Shown piece by piece: positions 53,298 to 64,000 of a stretch of 64,000 nt of DNA. Positions within the stretch are counted from its first letter, which is position 1. The number at the start of each line of letters is the position of its first letter. The position numbers and the translations under genes were made by a program. The DNA is taken from NCBI RefSeq assembly GCF_010093815.1, contig NW_022985562.1:930001-994000 (forward strand), given 5' to 3'. Under the pieces are notes generated by a model that did no database searches, was not told where the DNA came from, and saw only the letters and a list, made by a program, of their open reading frames with translations. This stretch comes from Pseudovirgaria hyperparasitica. Lineage: Eukaryota; Ascomycota; Dothideomycetes; Acrospermales; Acrospermaceae.

Positions 53298-54635
53298 TCA
53301 ACCACCCCCATCCTTCAACCCATCATACAACGCCTTCTCCACCCCCAACCACGCATGCGCCACAGCAGGCACCCCAAACGGCGCCACCTGCCCCGCAATA
53401 AAATGCGCAACCCCCTTCTCCCGATCCGCCACCCAAAACAAATTCGCCACCCCAACCCAAAACACACTCCCGGCACTCCGCCCCGTAAACACCCCCTCCT
53501 CCGTAATCATCCCACACAATCCCCACCCTTGCGCCGGCCTCCCCGGCTGCGGAAACATCTCCGCATTACTCAGCGTGACGTGCTCCTTTGCCGAAGCCGC
53601 CAGGCCGCGCGCGAAATCCGGCTTGTCCGGGATCTGGTTCGTCCATATCTCGTGGATGGAGGCCGGGCTGAGGAGTCGTGTGCCGCTGGGTGCGTGCACG
53701 CCGTCGTTGATGAGCACGGTGAGGATTTGGGCGAAGGCGAGGGGTTTGGCGTAGAGGCCGCTGCCGCCGGCTTGGAAGAGGGTGGCGCGGCGCGCGGGGG
53801 TGTGGGCGGTGAGGGCGCGGCGGGCGGTGTGGTCGACTTCTTCGGCGGTGCCGTCTTTCCAGTGCTGTGTCATGCGGGCGAAGTTTGTTTGCTGCGCGGG
53901 GGTCGGGAAGAAGGTTATGTCTTTGAGGCCGAGGGGCGTGAAGATGTGGGTTTCGAAGTAGTCGGATAGGGAGAGGCCCGTGGCGCGGGAGATGAGCTCG
54001 CCGACCCAGTCTATGTTGGGCTGGTGGGGGGGTTAGTTGTGGTGGTGGTGGTGATGTATTTCGAGATTGGGGATTTGGGCGGGAAAAGGGGGGAGGTCGC
54101 AACGTACACCGTATTCCCAGCGCTCGCCGGGTTGGTTGACAAGCGGCGTGCCGAGAAAGTCGTTCGCGTCGGCGCTGAGCTCATCGATGCCGGCCGGACG
54201 CGCCCAGAGCGTCAGCTTCCGGTTCAGAAAGCTGTATCCGAAGCCGGCGGTGTGGGTGAGGAGTCTGCGGAGGGTGATTTCGGCGGTGCGCTCGGCGAGC
54301 GTTCCGTCGTCCATGAGCACCTTCTTCTCCTTCAGCTCGGGACAGAGGGCGTAGACGGCCTCGTGGTCGTCGAGCGCGAGCTTGCCCTGCTCGACGAGCT
54401 GCATTGCTGCGATTGCCGTGACCATCTTCGTGCACGAGGCGATCCAGAACATGGTGTCGAGGTCGACGGGGCGTTTGTCTTCTAGGCCGCGCGTGCCGGA
54501 TGTTTCGGCGATGAGGTTCTTGCCATTGCGGTCGACGGCGACAAAGGCCAGGGCTGGTATGCCGGCTTTCTTGTTCGAGGTGGTGCCGTTGAGGATAGCC
54601 TTGATGTTGGCAACCGATTGCGCCGACAGAGCCAT
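53298..54635 (-). CDS. Beta-lactamase-fold serine hydrolase (class C / esterase EstB / LovD-like)
   Basis: Two exons, 54635-54108 and 54020-53298, give 416 residues; the 87 nt intron joins ERWEYG to PNIDWVGELISRATGLSL. The nucleophile motif SxxK is Ser67-Cys-Thr-Lys70 in FWIASCTKMVTA. The second catalytic Tyr is probably Tyr175 in PGERWEYG; the Ser-Tyr spacing of 108 fits EstB-type esterases and LovD-type acyltransferases. Other family parts are LLTHTAGFGYSFLN, YFETHIFTPLGLKDITFFPT and GWGLCGMITEE. No signal peptide is visible, so the protein is probably cytosolic. Such proteins hydrolyse or transfer small acyl esters; a polyketide role is possible in the family, but no biosynthetic genes are near. 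Third-position GC is high. Confidence 0.9.
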
Positions 54636-55672
54636 ATTTGAAGAGAGGGGGGAGGGCCGGGACGGAACGAACGGGAGAATGCAAAGTGTTGGTTTGGGCA
54701 AATTCGCACAAGCAGCTTCTGAACGACAACTATTTATACAACAAAACACAACATGGTATCGTAGCTCACCCGCGCTGTTGTTGGCCCCAAAGGTCTAGAA
54801 TCTTTAGTATCAGAAACACGGCAGCAATGCAAGTGTGATGATAGAGTGACAAGGGGTTGACTAGGGCGGTCCGTTACCACCAAAAGTGCGAAAGCCAAAA
54901 CAATCTCAGAGCCTCATAACGCGCGCCTCGCCGCGCCATTGATAGAGAGTCGGCGAATAAAAGTGTTATATTAGGCGATTTATGTCTTGATATAACCGCG
55001 TAGGTATAAATAGCCTAGTCTAGCGAACTTGACACCCAGGCTGATACTATGTGCGGAAGCATATCATAATAAAACTTACCACGTTTCCAGTGCTGATCTC
55101 TCCCTGTCGCTATACCACGACTGGTGCATGTTTTAGCTAGACTGGGAGTAATTAATAGCGTTATAGTGAGTCCCCTAGTATGCGCTTCTTCTCAAGGGCT
55201 ATATCACCTCCTGCTAAGGCTGAAGTCATGAACAAGATCAGCATAGATAGGGAGACAGTATTGTTTTCATTTCTGCACTTCTGCTACTAACCGACTGCCC
55301 TACGCCCTCGTCTCGACCCCTACCCCTACCCCGCTGCCGCTTTCCGCTGCCGCACTTTCACTGCTGCGCATTCGCTATTCGCTTGCGGTTATCATTTTCA
55401 TCATCCGACAATCCTTCCATTTCGCTTACACAATAAAAGGCCGCATCAGGGTTGTGACTTTGGCTGATGTGCGCCAATAACACGCCTTTCATGACCGAGC
55501 TTAAGGTTGAGGCTAAGTCTCGTGGAGTGTTTCATCAGCCCTAATGGCCCCTATACCCGGCGGCATGGCCCGCCAAAGGACCACCGTGGCGTTGAACGTT
55601 TTCTGCTGTTCTGGGACGATAGAGACCTGAGGTCCTTTGTGCAATTGATCGTTGACCATGCGTTCAACATGC
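54636..55672. other. 1 kb spacer upstream of the serine hydrolase and downstream of PIG-S
   Basis: Contains the hydrolase promoter at its left end, a relatively AT-rich segment at 54950-55180 and a CCGCTGCCG-like short repeat near 55330-55370. A small plus frame at 55507-55707 has no known domain. No gene called. Confidence 0.45.
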
Positions 55673-57464
55673 TCACCTCGTCTTGCGCTTCTGCAAAAGA
55701 CTCATGACTTCCTTGATCCCAGCCATCAACAACGGTACAGCGACAGGCCCAAGTAGGGGCAGATAGACGGCGACTTTGTGCTCGTCCGGAAAATATACCA
55801 TGCCGACCATAGAGCGTTCGAAGAATGCCTTTTCTGCTTCGGTTTCGGCAATGCGAGCGTGTTGCAGGGCAGAGTGGAATTGCCCTTTATGGAGAGCATC
55901 ACAGGCCGAGCCCAAGTGCTGGATTGTGGCGTCAACCGATCCAGCCACACTATCAGGAATGGCAATGGATGACAGCTGTTGTGTCAATCTGGCCAAAGCT
56001 CCGAGAGTGGACGAAGCCGAGAACAAAAGCGATGCGGCGCGTACTCTTGTCAGAGTCGAAAGACGCAAGGGCAGAGAGGCGGGTGACTCTGGTAGGCCCA
56101 GTAAAGCCAGGAGCTGATTCGAGAAAGACAACATCGCTGGTCGTAAAGTGTCTTTCGACAAGGTTGTCGTCTTGTTTTGCCCAGATTCAGGGTTCAGAAT
56201 TAATACACCTCCCCACTGAGGAATGAGCCAGCTATTCCCACCATTCTCCTTTACCTTTACAACGAGAGGACCCTGATCAGGAGATGGCACGTAGATCACG
56301 AAATTCACTGTCGGCCCCGCACCAATAGACGGGCTCAATGGCCATTCAGCAGCATTAATAAATCCGCTCAGGTCCTCTTTCCGCAGAGTCCATGCGTTCG
56401 CCTCTTCGTCGTATTCGGGTTGACGTATTGACGGGGAGATAGTTGCATAAAGTTGAACTTGGGTGTCAACCGTAAACTTGCTAATCGTAGACAACGCCTC
56501 CAGGAGTGGCTCTACGTACTCCTTCAACGCAGATTCAATGGCCCAGTCAGACGGTACGGCTGTAGGTGTGAACAGAGAGAACGTCAGATGATATGTTGGC
56601 GCATATTTAAAGGCCCTGGTAGACTGTCGAGCGAGAGCAGAAGCGCGTTCCGGCGAGAGGACTTGTGCCTTGCCACCATGCGTTGCTGTGTTGGACGTGA
56701 ACGTATGGATTAGCATAGCCTGTTCTTCCTCAAATAGCACATGCAGTTCGTTTGCAAGAAAGGTGCCAAGCGGAGACGAAGTCGAGGATGCGGATGGCAC
56801 TTGGTTTGGAGAATAGAAGATATCCACGGCCGCTTTGAAAGCCTGAAGCTCTGACCGTGGTGTTGGGCCCTCTGTGGCAGGCAGAAGTTTGACCCAAAGC
56901 GCCGTATCTTCGCCATCACCATCATAGGCTGAATCAATGCCCATCCGGCTTCCATCCCTGACAGTATGTGTGGTCCCGTTCGCTGTCGTGCTCGTTTCCG
57001 TGAGAACCAGGCGCAGGTGGTGAGCAGAAAACTCATTCAGATCATCGAGAGCATGCTGTGTGATACGGATGAGATGTTGCGCATCATGTAGCGGCATTGA
57101 TGGTACATCTACGGCGATCCGTAGAGGGAAGACAGGCTTGCATATCTAGGCGCAAGGTCAGCACGTTGTTCCTTGTCCACTGAGCAATCAATAGGCACAC
57201 CTTTCCGTCGGCCCATTCTTTCATTGTATCCAGCGGAAGAGTAGCCCGGTATATCGCTGTTGTTTTCCACCATATTGGAAGACCTAGGAATACGACAATC
57301 GACCAAAATGACAACACAACCCAGCGTCGAGTCCATACCGCGGCCGCGGTCTCCGGAGGAGGCTGTGTCGTCGCAAGGACAGCATTGATTACATTAACAG
57401 GCGAAGAATCTCCAGAGTCGACATGAGATGTCTGCGACGCGCCCTTCGCAGCGCGACTTGACAT
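55673..57464 (-). CDS. GPI17: GPI transamidase subunit PIG-S / Gpi17
   Basis: PIG-S is a subunit of the ER GPI transamidase that attaches GPI anchors to proteins. Two exons, 57464-57201 and 57145-55673, encode 578 residues; the 55 nt intron joins KEWADGK to ICKPVFPLRIAVDVPS. There is an N-terminal membrane helix at about residues 48-70 (WVVLSFWSIVVFLGLPIWWK) followed by the family signature TTAIYRATLP, a large luminal domain (PTYHLTFSLFTPTAVPSDW, FVIYVPSPDQGPLVV, SWLIPQWGGVLILN, FSNQLLALLGLP) and a C-terminal membrane helix (VAVYLPLLGPVAVPLLMAGI) with a short basic tail KRKTR. The layout of two membrane segments with a luminal body matches the family. It is unrelated in position to the GH76 GPI protein. 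Confidence 0.94.
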
Positions 57465-58720
57465 GATGCGTTCGGTCTTGTGTGCCCGAACTCAGAAGGA
57501 CCAGGGGAAGTTGATGAACGGCCATGAATTAGGGGGGTTTTGCGGCCATCCATAAACCACGCTAGGCATATTTAGTAGACATCCATGCCGCTAAGGTCGT
57601 CTAACGTCCATGTTGTCTCGCAGTCATAATAGACACTACATCGTGTTGCAGCACCAGAATTTCGTTTGCACAATGCATATGATCCATGTGCTGTCTTTCT
57701 CCCGTCTACGTCGTCTATCTTCAGTTTGGCTCATTTCTGGCCTCGTAGTAAACTACCTTATCCCCCCGTAGGCTAAGTCTAGACTATACAGATCTGACTG
57801 GACCGGGGCACACTCTGGAAGAGTAACAGTACTGGACGAAGTACTCGGATAATACGCACGATAAGTACTGCGGCATTTGTTGTGGCCATACCACCTGGTA
57901 CCATTCTTATATTGGTCGTGCGGACTAGCACTATCCGGCGTTGGACGGTAGAGCTTGGCTTCATGAGAAAGAGAGAGCAGGGAAGCGTAATCTAGGACGA
58001 CTGATGAGCCGCTCTCGATAAGTTCTGTCTATCCAGAAGCATGTAAATTGTCTTACGGCAGTGAGTAGATTATGAACGAGATGCCTATACCGTACGACTC
58101 GCGTTCTATATTACACGAACCGGGTGAAGCATAGTGACGGGATACTCGGAAACATAATTGCAAAATTATCTTTGAGCCGCTACCGTGATAGACGAAGGAT
58201 GTTGGATGCACTATTACATATTTGGAAGGGGAAGCACGACGTCCGATCGACAGTAAGGAAGTCTCCTGTTGTAAAGCTATACTCGAAACTGCACTTCTTC
58301 TACACATACATACTAAGATGCCCAAGTCGAATGTAAACATCAGTTTCAGCCCCGAAGAAATAAGACATACACATTTACCCCGCTCGTATCTTCCACACAT
58401 CGACTTGTGGATGCCTACGCTAGCGCTTACACCTATACCACAAAGGGAAAGTGAAAACATGAGATTCTACTGGAAAAGCGCCATTGTCGGATCAATTGAT
58501 AAGCCGGGCTTGAGCTGACAATAGATGAACCACTTGTCTGAAGTGTACTTCTTTCCCTTCTTTCCTACACAGCTGCATGATACAAACGGCTTAAATCCAA
58601 GGGAGAAAAGGCGAACAATCGCGAATCAGACAAAAGCACGGAATACACTTCGAGCCATCACCACGCCCACCTAGAACTTCCTACTCCATAAGCCCAACCA
58701 CCAGGCCGAACAAAACAACA
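57465..58720. other. 1.26 kb divergent region between PIG-S and the GFA-type gene
   Basis: Holds the promoters of both genes. Short frames (for example 58222-58518 on the plus strand and 58460-58053 on the minus strand) overlap each other and have no known motif. No repeat stands out. Confidence 0.45.
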
Positions 58721-59275
58721 ATGCCATTCACCCACCCACCACCATACCACGGCAGCTGCCCCTGCCGCACCATCCGCTACCGCCTCAACGCCACACCCCT
58801 AGTCTGCCATCTCTGCCACTGCACCAGCTGCCAGCAAGAATCCGGCACCGCATACTGCATCAACATCCTCATCGAAACCCGCAACGTCGAGCTCATCGAC
58901 AACTCGCCCCCGCTGCTCAGCAACGACATCCCCACCGACTCGGGCGATCCGCAGACCCTGTTCCGCTGCCCGAAATGCTACTTTGTCCTCTGGAGCTACT
59001 ATGCCTGGCCCGTGATGAGCATGGTCCGCGCCGGGACGCTGGACACGGCGGATCTGCGGCGGTTGACGCCCGATGTGGAGATCTATACGAAGAGTCGTCT
59101 GGCGTTTGTGCGGGTGGAGTGGGAGGGCAAGAGGGAGTTTGTGGAGAGTTATGAGCGCGAGCTGGTTTGGTGCGAGGAGAGTAATAGGCGACGGGACGTG
59201 TATCTGCCGGAGTTGCTGGCGTACAAGGAGAAGTTGGAGAGGGAGAAGCAAGAAGGGGGAGTGGTGGTGGAATGA
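58721..59275 (+). CDS. GFA/CENP-V family zinc protein
   Basis: This single-exon gene encodes 184 residues from ATG 58721. The GFA fold is marked by its zinc cysteines: GSCPCRTIRYRL (residues about 12-23), VCHLCHCTSCQQESGTAYC (about 28-46) and the late pair RCPKCYF (about 83-89). The family is named for glutathione-dependent formaldehyde-activating enzyme; that activity is disputed and most fungal members have no known substrate. The C-terminal 80 residues are charged and end in a Lys/Glu-rich coil (LAYKEKLEREKQEGG). No signal peptide or membrane segment. Codon use is GC-rich at third positions, like the GH76 and hydrolase genes. Confidence 0.88.
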   Translation: MPFTHPPPYHGSCPCRTIRYRLNATPLVCHLCHCTSCQQESGTAYCINILIETRNVELIDNSPPLLSNDIPTDSGDPQTLFRCPKCYFVLWSYYAWPVMSMVRAGTLDTADLRRLTPDVEIYTKSRLAFVRVEWEGKREFVESYERELVWCEESNRRRDVYLPELLAYKEKLEREKQEGGVVVE

Positions 59276-60574
59276 GAGATTGTTGTAGAGTGTCGTTGGA
59301 GGCTATGTGTAGTGGAGTTTAGTCGGAGGTCAGTGTAGTATGTTACATGAATGAGATAATGAGAAAAAGAAGCTTGATAGCGAAATATAGCTTGAGACCA
59401 ATTCTTTATACCTACTCGTCGCCATTCTACACAATTCAGACCTTCGGACAAGGCGAAATATAAAAGACAGTTGATATCTACAGTAGATGTTGATCAGTAA
59501 CTTGACCACACGCAATCCAAAAACGCATACCTCCAGAGTCCCTAGGGCTTTGAAATGTACTACTATGCTCGACATCGAGCAAGTACTCACCACTACATGC
59601 TAATTCAAGCTTGCATGGTGAGGGAATGCAGATTGCAATACTCGTGGGGGTGAGAGGGGAATTATGTGCTCTCTTCCCTACCATATATAGGAGGACATTG
59701 TAAGTCTATATGTAAAAGGGTTTCGAAGTATGAATTGATTGCAAGAAATTGGTTAAAATATGAGAGGGTTTCAACTAGGCGTCTGGAAATGTAGTTGCCG
59801 TGTACAAGTTGAGGTAGCGTCACTCAGGCTCCTCGGATCTGATTCAATTGGCATGAGTTGCAGTAGATTCTACTTTCAGATGATCGCAATGCCAGACTTT
59901 AATTTGCGGGGTCCTGTCAGATAAGACAACGTAACGATCTGATACACGGATGAAAGAAGGGACAGTCAAGTAAAGGAACTAGACCTTTCCCATCAAAAGC
60001 GTACAAGTGACCAGATTTGGGGAGGAAACATTCAAATCAATGGACTCCTGACGTGTAGAAACGGCACGCGGGTCCGTATCAATTACATATAAATTGGACT
60101 GACAATATCTGGATGAATGAGTACCAATGCAATCATTGGTCGACATACGGAAGCTATGTTGGGTGGTCAGTATTCAACGCAGGGTGCACAGAGACTTATC
60201 ATACATCGTGCTTCCACGTCAATAGTCTGAATTTTCTGGATGCTAATCTGAATAATTGGATGTGTGAGGTTGTACGGTCGTGTGAGCACGTTCCATCATG
60301 CCGAAAACCAATATATCGGGAGTCGATCGAATACGGCCTCAGGAGCTCCGTAATACCCAAGAATGGTTTTGAAGGAGTAGAAGACCGGGCGGGTAAAGAA
60401 ATACATTAGAATTACAAGATGAAACCGAGTCTCCCGTCCTGAAAGAATTTTATTTCCCAACGCCGCGCAATGCATAAACACGGGATACACAGAAGGCGCA
60501 GCAAGCGAAATGTAGAAAGTCCAAAGAAGTCATGCACAGACACAACATTTATTAAAAAAAATGTTCGGCCATTC
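59276..60574. other. 1.3 kb convergent spacer between the GFA-type gene and CET1
   Basis: The region between two converging stop codons is moderately AT-rich. A plus frame at 60113-60409 has several Cys but no signal peptide or known domain. No gene called. Confidence 0.45.
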
Positions 60575-62754
60575 TCATGCCTGAGGAACAGGTTGGGTAA
60601 ACCTGGCCAATTCGCGAATATTGTCCATGAAACACCGCACAATGTCCTCGTATCTGTTGGGTATATTTTCGCGAACACCATGGAACTCGTGCCGTAGCAT
60701 GTTAGAGTTCAATTCGATCTCGGCTTCGTGGGTCTGCCTACCGTCGACCTGGTTGATTACTTGGGTAAGGTCTATTTCGCACGCCTGGTGGACATAACAA
60801 AGACGATCTTTCTTGCGACTAACCGGCCTCCCGGCTTCTGTACTAGCCACGAGCCCCTCTATGTCGCCCGGGTAATCGACTTCAATGTTGATACTTATGC
60901 GACAGTCGAAAATGCTATTTGGGAAGGTCATCTCGATGTTCTGCAGCCGAACTTTGATGATCTTTGCAAGGATCTCCCCAGTTTTGTTGTCACGGGTGAC
61001 ACGAACTTTGTTCGATTTCACATTGCTGTTGAGCAAGCTCCGCGAAAGAGGCGGGACCATGTTAAATCCAGCCTGGTCCAAGTCGTAGAAAGTATCAGTT
61101 TCCCGTCGATGGGTGTAGTCTATCCGATGTCGTCTGCTTTGAGGATTCACGCTGATTCTTGTTTGATCATTCAAGAAACGATTGAAGTTCTTGAAGTGAG
61201 TCTTGGTCGCATTATTAGCTTTGTTCGGTCCATACCTAGAAACGAAAGTGCTCTTACCTCTTGCATGTTGCTTTCAAACCGGATTCTTCGACTACTGTTG
61301 ATAATTGCTTCATTGGCTATAGGCAAATAATACCTCTGATCCGTGTCATGATCGATGAGAGTTCCAAGTTTCGCTTCAATTTCTAGTTGCTCGCTAGGCG
61401 ATAGCTTTGCATCCTTGTCTATCAGCAAATCGAATAGAGCGTCGCATAATCTTCTGGTAATCTCCTCGTAAGGCCGAGAATTGGTGAAACTTGGCTCGAG
61501 GTCCTCAATGTTTGTACGTTTAACCTGGTCAGCTTCACGCTGAGGAGTCCCATTCTGCTGTTGGGGCTGCGCTTGTGGCTGAGTACGAGGAATCAAACTC
61601 CCTTTGGAATTTGCTTTCTGAGCCCAGATTGGTATGGGATCATGCCTTTTGCGTTTACGTGGTATCAGTCGAGGCGTATTACTCACGTTATGCGAGGCTG
61701 TCTGCTGCAAATGTAGCTGTGGAGCGGTACTCGACGCCATGGGTGTCTTTGGCTGTTGTTGCTGGTGGCTACCGGAGAACGTACGAGAGGTTGAAGGTGA
61801 GCGTTGAGGTGTGACCCGGCGAGAGGTAGCCGCTGAATTCTGTTGTGGTACGTGAGGTGTCGACTCGCGCCGCAACTGCGGAGAGTGTTCAAGCGCACGT
61901 GTTGGAGGCGGCGGCGGAATAGCGGAGAAAGTTTGCGGCGGAGAGCGTTGCAAGATCGATTGCATTGAAGTTGGTGGTGTAACACGGGCTTGATCGTGCT
62001 CGCGACTGGCGCGTGTTATGTCCATGGACTGTGTTCTGCTTGGTACCATCGTTTTGGGGCTGACGCTCACGGTCCTTTCCCGTTCTCTCTGTGTAGTATA
62101 TTCTGACCCGTTCCTCTCCGCTTGCGGACTAATATTGTCGTACACGGCCGGCGATTCTGGTACTAGAACAGGTGGCCGCCCAGATACTGGGGTATTCGAC
62201 TGAGTATTGTATGAGGTGCTAGATGGTGTTCGCTGTTGATTGTATGGGCTTGCAGGTTCTCTTGATATATAGCTTGAGCTCCGCGGTAGCGAGGGTGGCG
62301 GACCGAGAGGTGTCGACGGGTGTGACTGCAGCGCGTGGTTGTATGGCGGTGGATGTGAGAATGACGACGCGGACAGAGGAGATTCTCTATGTGAGTGTGG
62401 AGTATGTCCGCGCGCGGACGCCGATGAAGGCGACTGTGAGGGATGTCCTTGGGGCGCATTGTAGCTAACTCCAGCAGTTGTTATTGGATATGGTGAGGCT
62501 GAAGGTCTATTGAAGGGCGCTGGAGGAACATGTCCCGTAGGTGTGGTCGCAGAGTATAGCTCTCTCTGGGGATATGAATGAGGATTTGGAGGGTACGGTC
62601 CGTGATTGTAGGCTGTTGTAGGAGAAGCGAAGCTATGCGGTGGTGGACGAGGATTGTGAGGAGAACTGTGGATAGGAGAGTATCTGGGCGCAGAGGACTG
62701 CGACTGTTTGGGTGTGGTATCCGTCTCTTGCGTGAGCATGGACTTGATATCCAT
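60575..62754 (-). CDS. CET1: mRNA-capping enzyme RNA 5'-triphosphatase subunit (Cet1 type)
   Basis: Cet1 removes the gamma phosphate from nascent mRNA 5' ends, the first step of capping, and is a metal-dependent tunnel-fold enzyme specific to fungi and some protists. Two exons, 62754-61258 and 61201-60575, give 707 residues; the 56 nt intron joins FESNMQE to THFKNFNRFLNDQTRI. Upstream in-frame sequence lacks an ATG, so 62754 is the start. The first 420 residues are disordered (Pro, Ser, Gln and His). The catalytic domain holds the metal-binding strand LEIEAKLGTLIDH (about 455-467), YTHRRETDTFYDL, ISINIEVDYPGDIEGL, HQACEIDLTQVINQVDG and the second acidic strand THEAEIELNSNM; the two E-x-E-type strands are the family hallmark. 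Metazoan capping uses an unrelated phosphatase. Confidence 0.93.
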
Positions 62755-64000
62755 CCTGCAAAGGATATGTACTATCCAGACGGCAAACGTCGATGGGAAC
62801 AAGGCATTCCGAAAGCTCGCGAGGCGCTCGAAGTTCTGTGCCAAAGTCGCGATGCAGATCGCTTAAGTTACTCAGTCGTAAGCTGTAAGATTCGTAGGCA
62901 CGGTCACCATGCTCACTCGAAGGGAATAACTTATATCTGGGTCGCGGATTTCACAATTTGCGAGAATATGTCTAGATTCGTCAACAGGAAGGGAAACGAG
63001 CTTTCTCTATAAACTGCGAAGTCATTCGTGTTTGAAGCAGTGCAATTCTTTTGACTATCTGGCGTGCATATTACACTGGATTAGTGAGAGGCCCTATATT
63101 CCTAAATACCGCTAGCGAGCCTGTAATGTAACACACAGCTTACTGCTCTAGCCTCTTCTTAGGTAGGGGGTTCTCCTACAGAGATATTAGAGCATCCGAT
63201 CTTTTCCTTGGGCTATTAAAAATATCATTCCAATTAGGTAAATACATCTCCCATTATCGACATAATCATATAGAACCTAAACATCTTCATGAATGAAAGA
63301 AGCACTAAATATTCTATATGCTGTCTATCAAGCGTGGCGCTCTCCTCTATATGGGAGCCATCTCGTGGCCCCTTTCAGATCTAGACACCTTCATAATCGA
63401 CGGGCATTATCCGTGGACCGAAAGCAGGAAGAAACTACGGTGACACCTTTTCACTTACTTTTTTCTTAGAGTCGTTAAGCGAAAGTCACAAGGTGAAGCG
63501 CTCTGCGTCCAGGCTCTTTCGTAGCGAGACATATGTATGTGATAAGCAAGATATTGTTTTTGTGACTGGTCATAAAAGGTGTAGTATGCTATGGTAAATG
63601 GTCTAGATGTTTGACAGCGTGATGGGGGTGATATGCTCGTCCCCTTGGTAATACCAGAGTATTAAGCAAGATTAATGATTCGTCGTTTGCCTAGAACCTA
63701 ACTCTCTTAGCATTCGGATGTCGCGCTATATCTCCCCTACCTAAATTTATATAAGATAGATATATTCTAGTATTTTATTATATACTTGTCGCTAATATAT
63801 TACTATTACTAATTATATATATTTAGTAGATTATTAAGGCTATCTAGTAGTTAGTATATCTATTATATAATATATTTCTAGTATTTTTAACTTATAGTTA
63901 TATATAGTAGGCCTACCTAGTAAGGTATATAATATAAGTATCTATTACTAAATTAACTTTCTTCTTAAGTATAATATACCCTCTACTATTACTATAGAGA
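62755..64000. other. Upstream region of CET1 grading into AT-rich DNA
   Basis: The left 300 bases are the CET1 promoter. No gene was found. From about 63.74 kb to the end the sequence is almost wholly A and T, see the separate entry. Confidence 0.5.
63740..64000. other. Strongly AT-rich, RIP-like right edge
   Basis: The composition shifts abruptly to TATATA, TAGTA and CTAT-type words, with very few CpA, TpG and CpG dinucleotides. In Pezizomycotina such segments are usually repeated DNA mutated by repeat-induced point mutation. No family can be recognised from this short piece. Confidence 0.65.

Noticed and set aside
60113-60409. 98-codon Cys-containing frame that could be a small secreted protein
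   Set aside because: No signal peptide, no paired-cysteine pattern, and it lies in a 3' convergent spacer.

Overview
The window is nuclear DNA of a filamentous ascomycete (Pezizomycotina; Dothideomycetes is a guess). The support is short GT-AG introns (about 46 to 118 nt, mostly 48 to 60) with CTNA-type branch sites, Zn(II)2Cys6 regulators, a 2EXR-type family, fungal-only subunits (Dpb3, Ame1, Cet1-type RNA triphosphatase), and a strongly AT-rich last 270 bases like the RIP-affected DNA of such genomes. I rebuilt 20 intact or nearly intact protein genes plus one clear pseudogene. No tRNA, rRNA, CRISPR array or intact mobile element was found.

Layout. 0-9.2 kb: 3' part of RAD2/XPG nuclease (+), mitochondrial succinate-semialdehyde dehydrogenase (+), a formate/nitrite transporter (-) and a five-exon PBDC1/Ypl225w homologue (+). 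9.2-16.3 kb is gene-poor, with a 3 x 106 bp tandem repeat, a broken 2EXR-type gene (-) and an intact relative (+). 16.3-22 kb: a Zn2Cys6 regulator (-), the KEOPS subunit Cgi121 (+) and a six-exon cytochrome c oxidase subunit 4 gene (-), the last two tail to tail. 22-25.2 kb holds no convincing gene. 25.2-33.9 kb: DNA polymerase epsilon subunit Dpb3 (-), an uncharacterised coiled-coil protein (-), a GPI-anchored GH76 mannanase (+) and a second Zn2Cys6 regulator (-). 36-44.9 kb: a third Zn2Cys6 regulator whose polyQ tract carries an assembly gap (+), a VPS9-CUE Rab5 exchange factor (-) and an MFS transporter (-). 44.9-49.1 kb is a 4.2 kb repeat-rich desert. 49-62.8 kb: a RING protein (+), a twin-CX9C protein (-) head to head with the kinetochore gene AME1 (+), a beta-lactamase-fold serine hydrolase (-), the GPI transamidase subunit PIG-S/Gpi17 (-), a GFA-type zinc protein (+) and the mRNA capping RNA triphosphatase Cet1 (-).

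The genes do not form one pathway or a biosynthetic cluster. They are mainly housekeeping functions (DNA repair and replication, tRNA modification, respiration, GPI anchoring, vesicle traffic, kinetochore, mRNA capping) mixed with regulators and transporters. The GH76 enzyme and PIG-S both belong to GPI-anchored cell-wall biology but lie 25 kb apart.

I found no strong candidate for a new multi-gene system. The observations most worth following are two uncharacterised fungal proteins (the coiled-coil protein and the twin-CX9C protein), two stop-free introns whose length is a multiple of three (Dpb3 and the polyQ regulator), the RING protein with glycine at one zinc-ligand position, the 106 bp tandem repeat and the RIP-like right edge.
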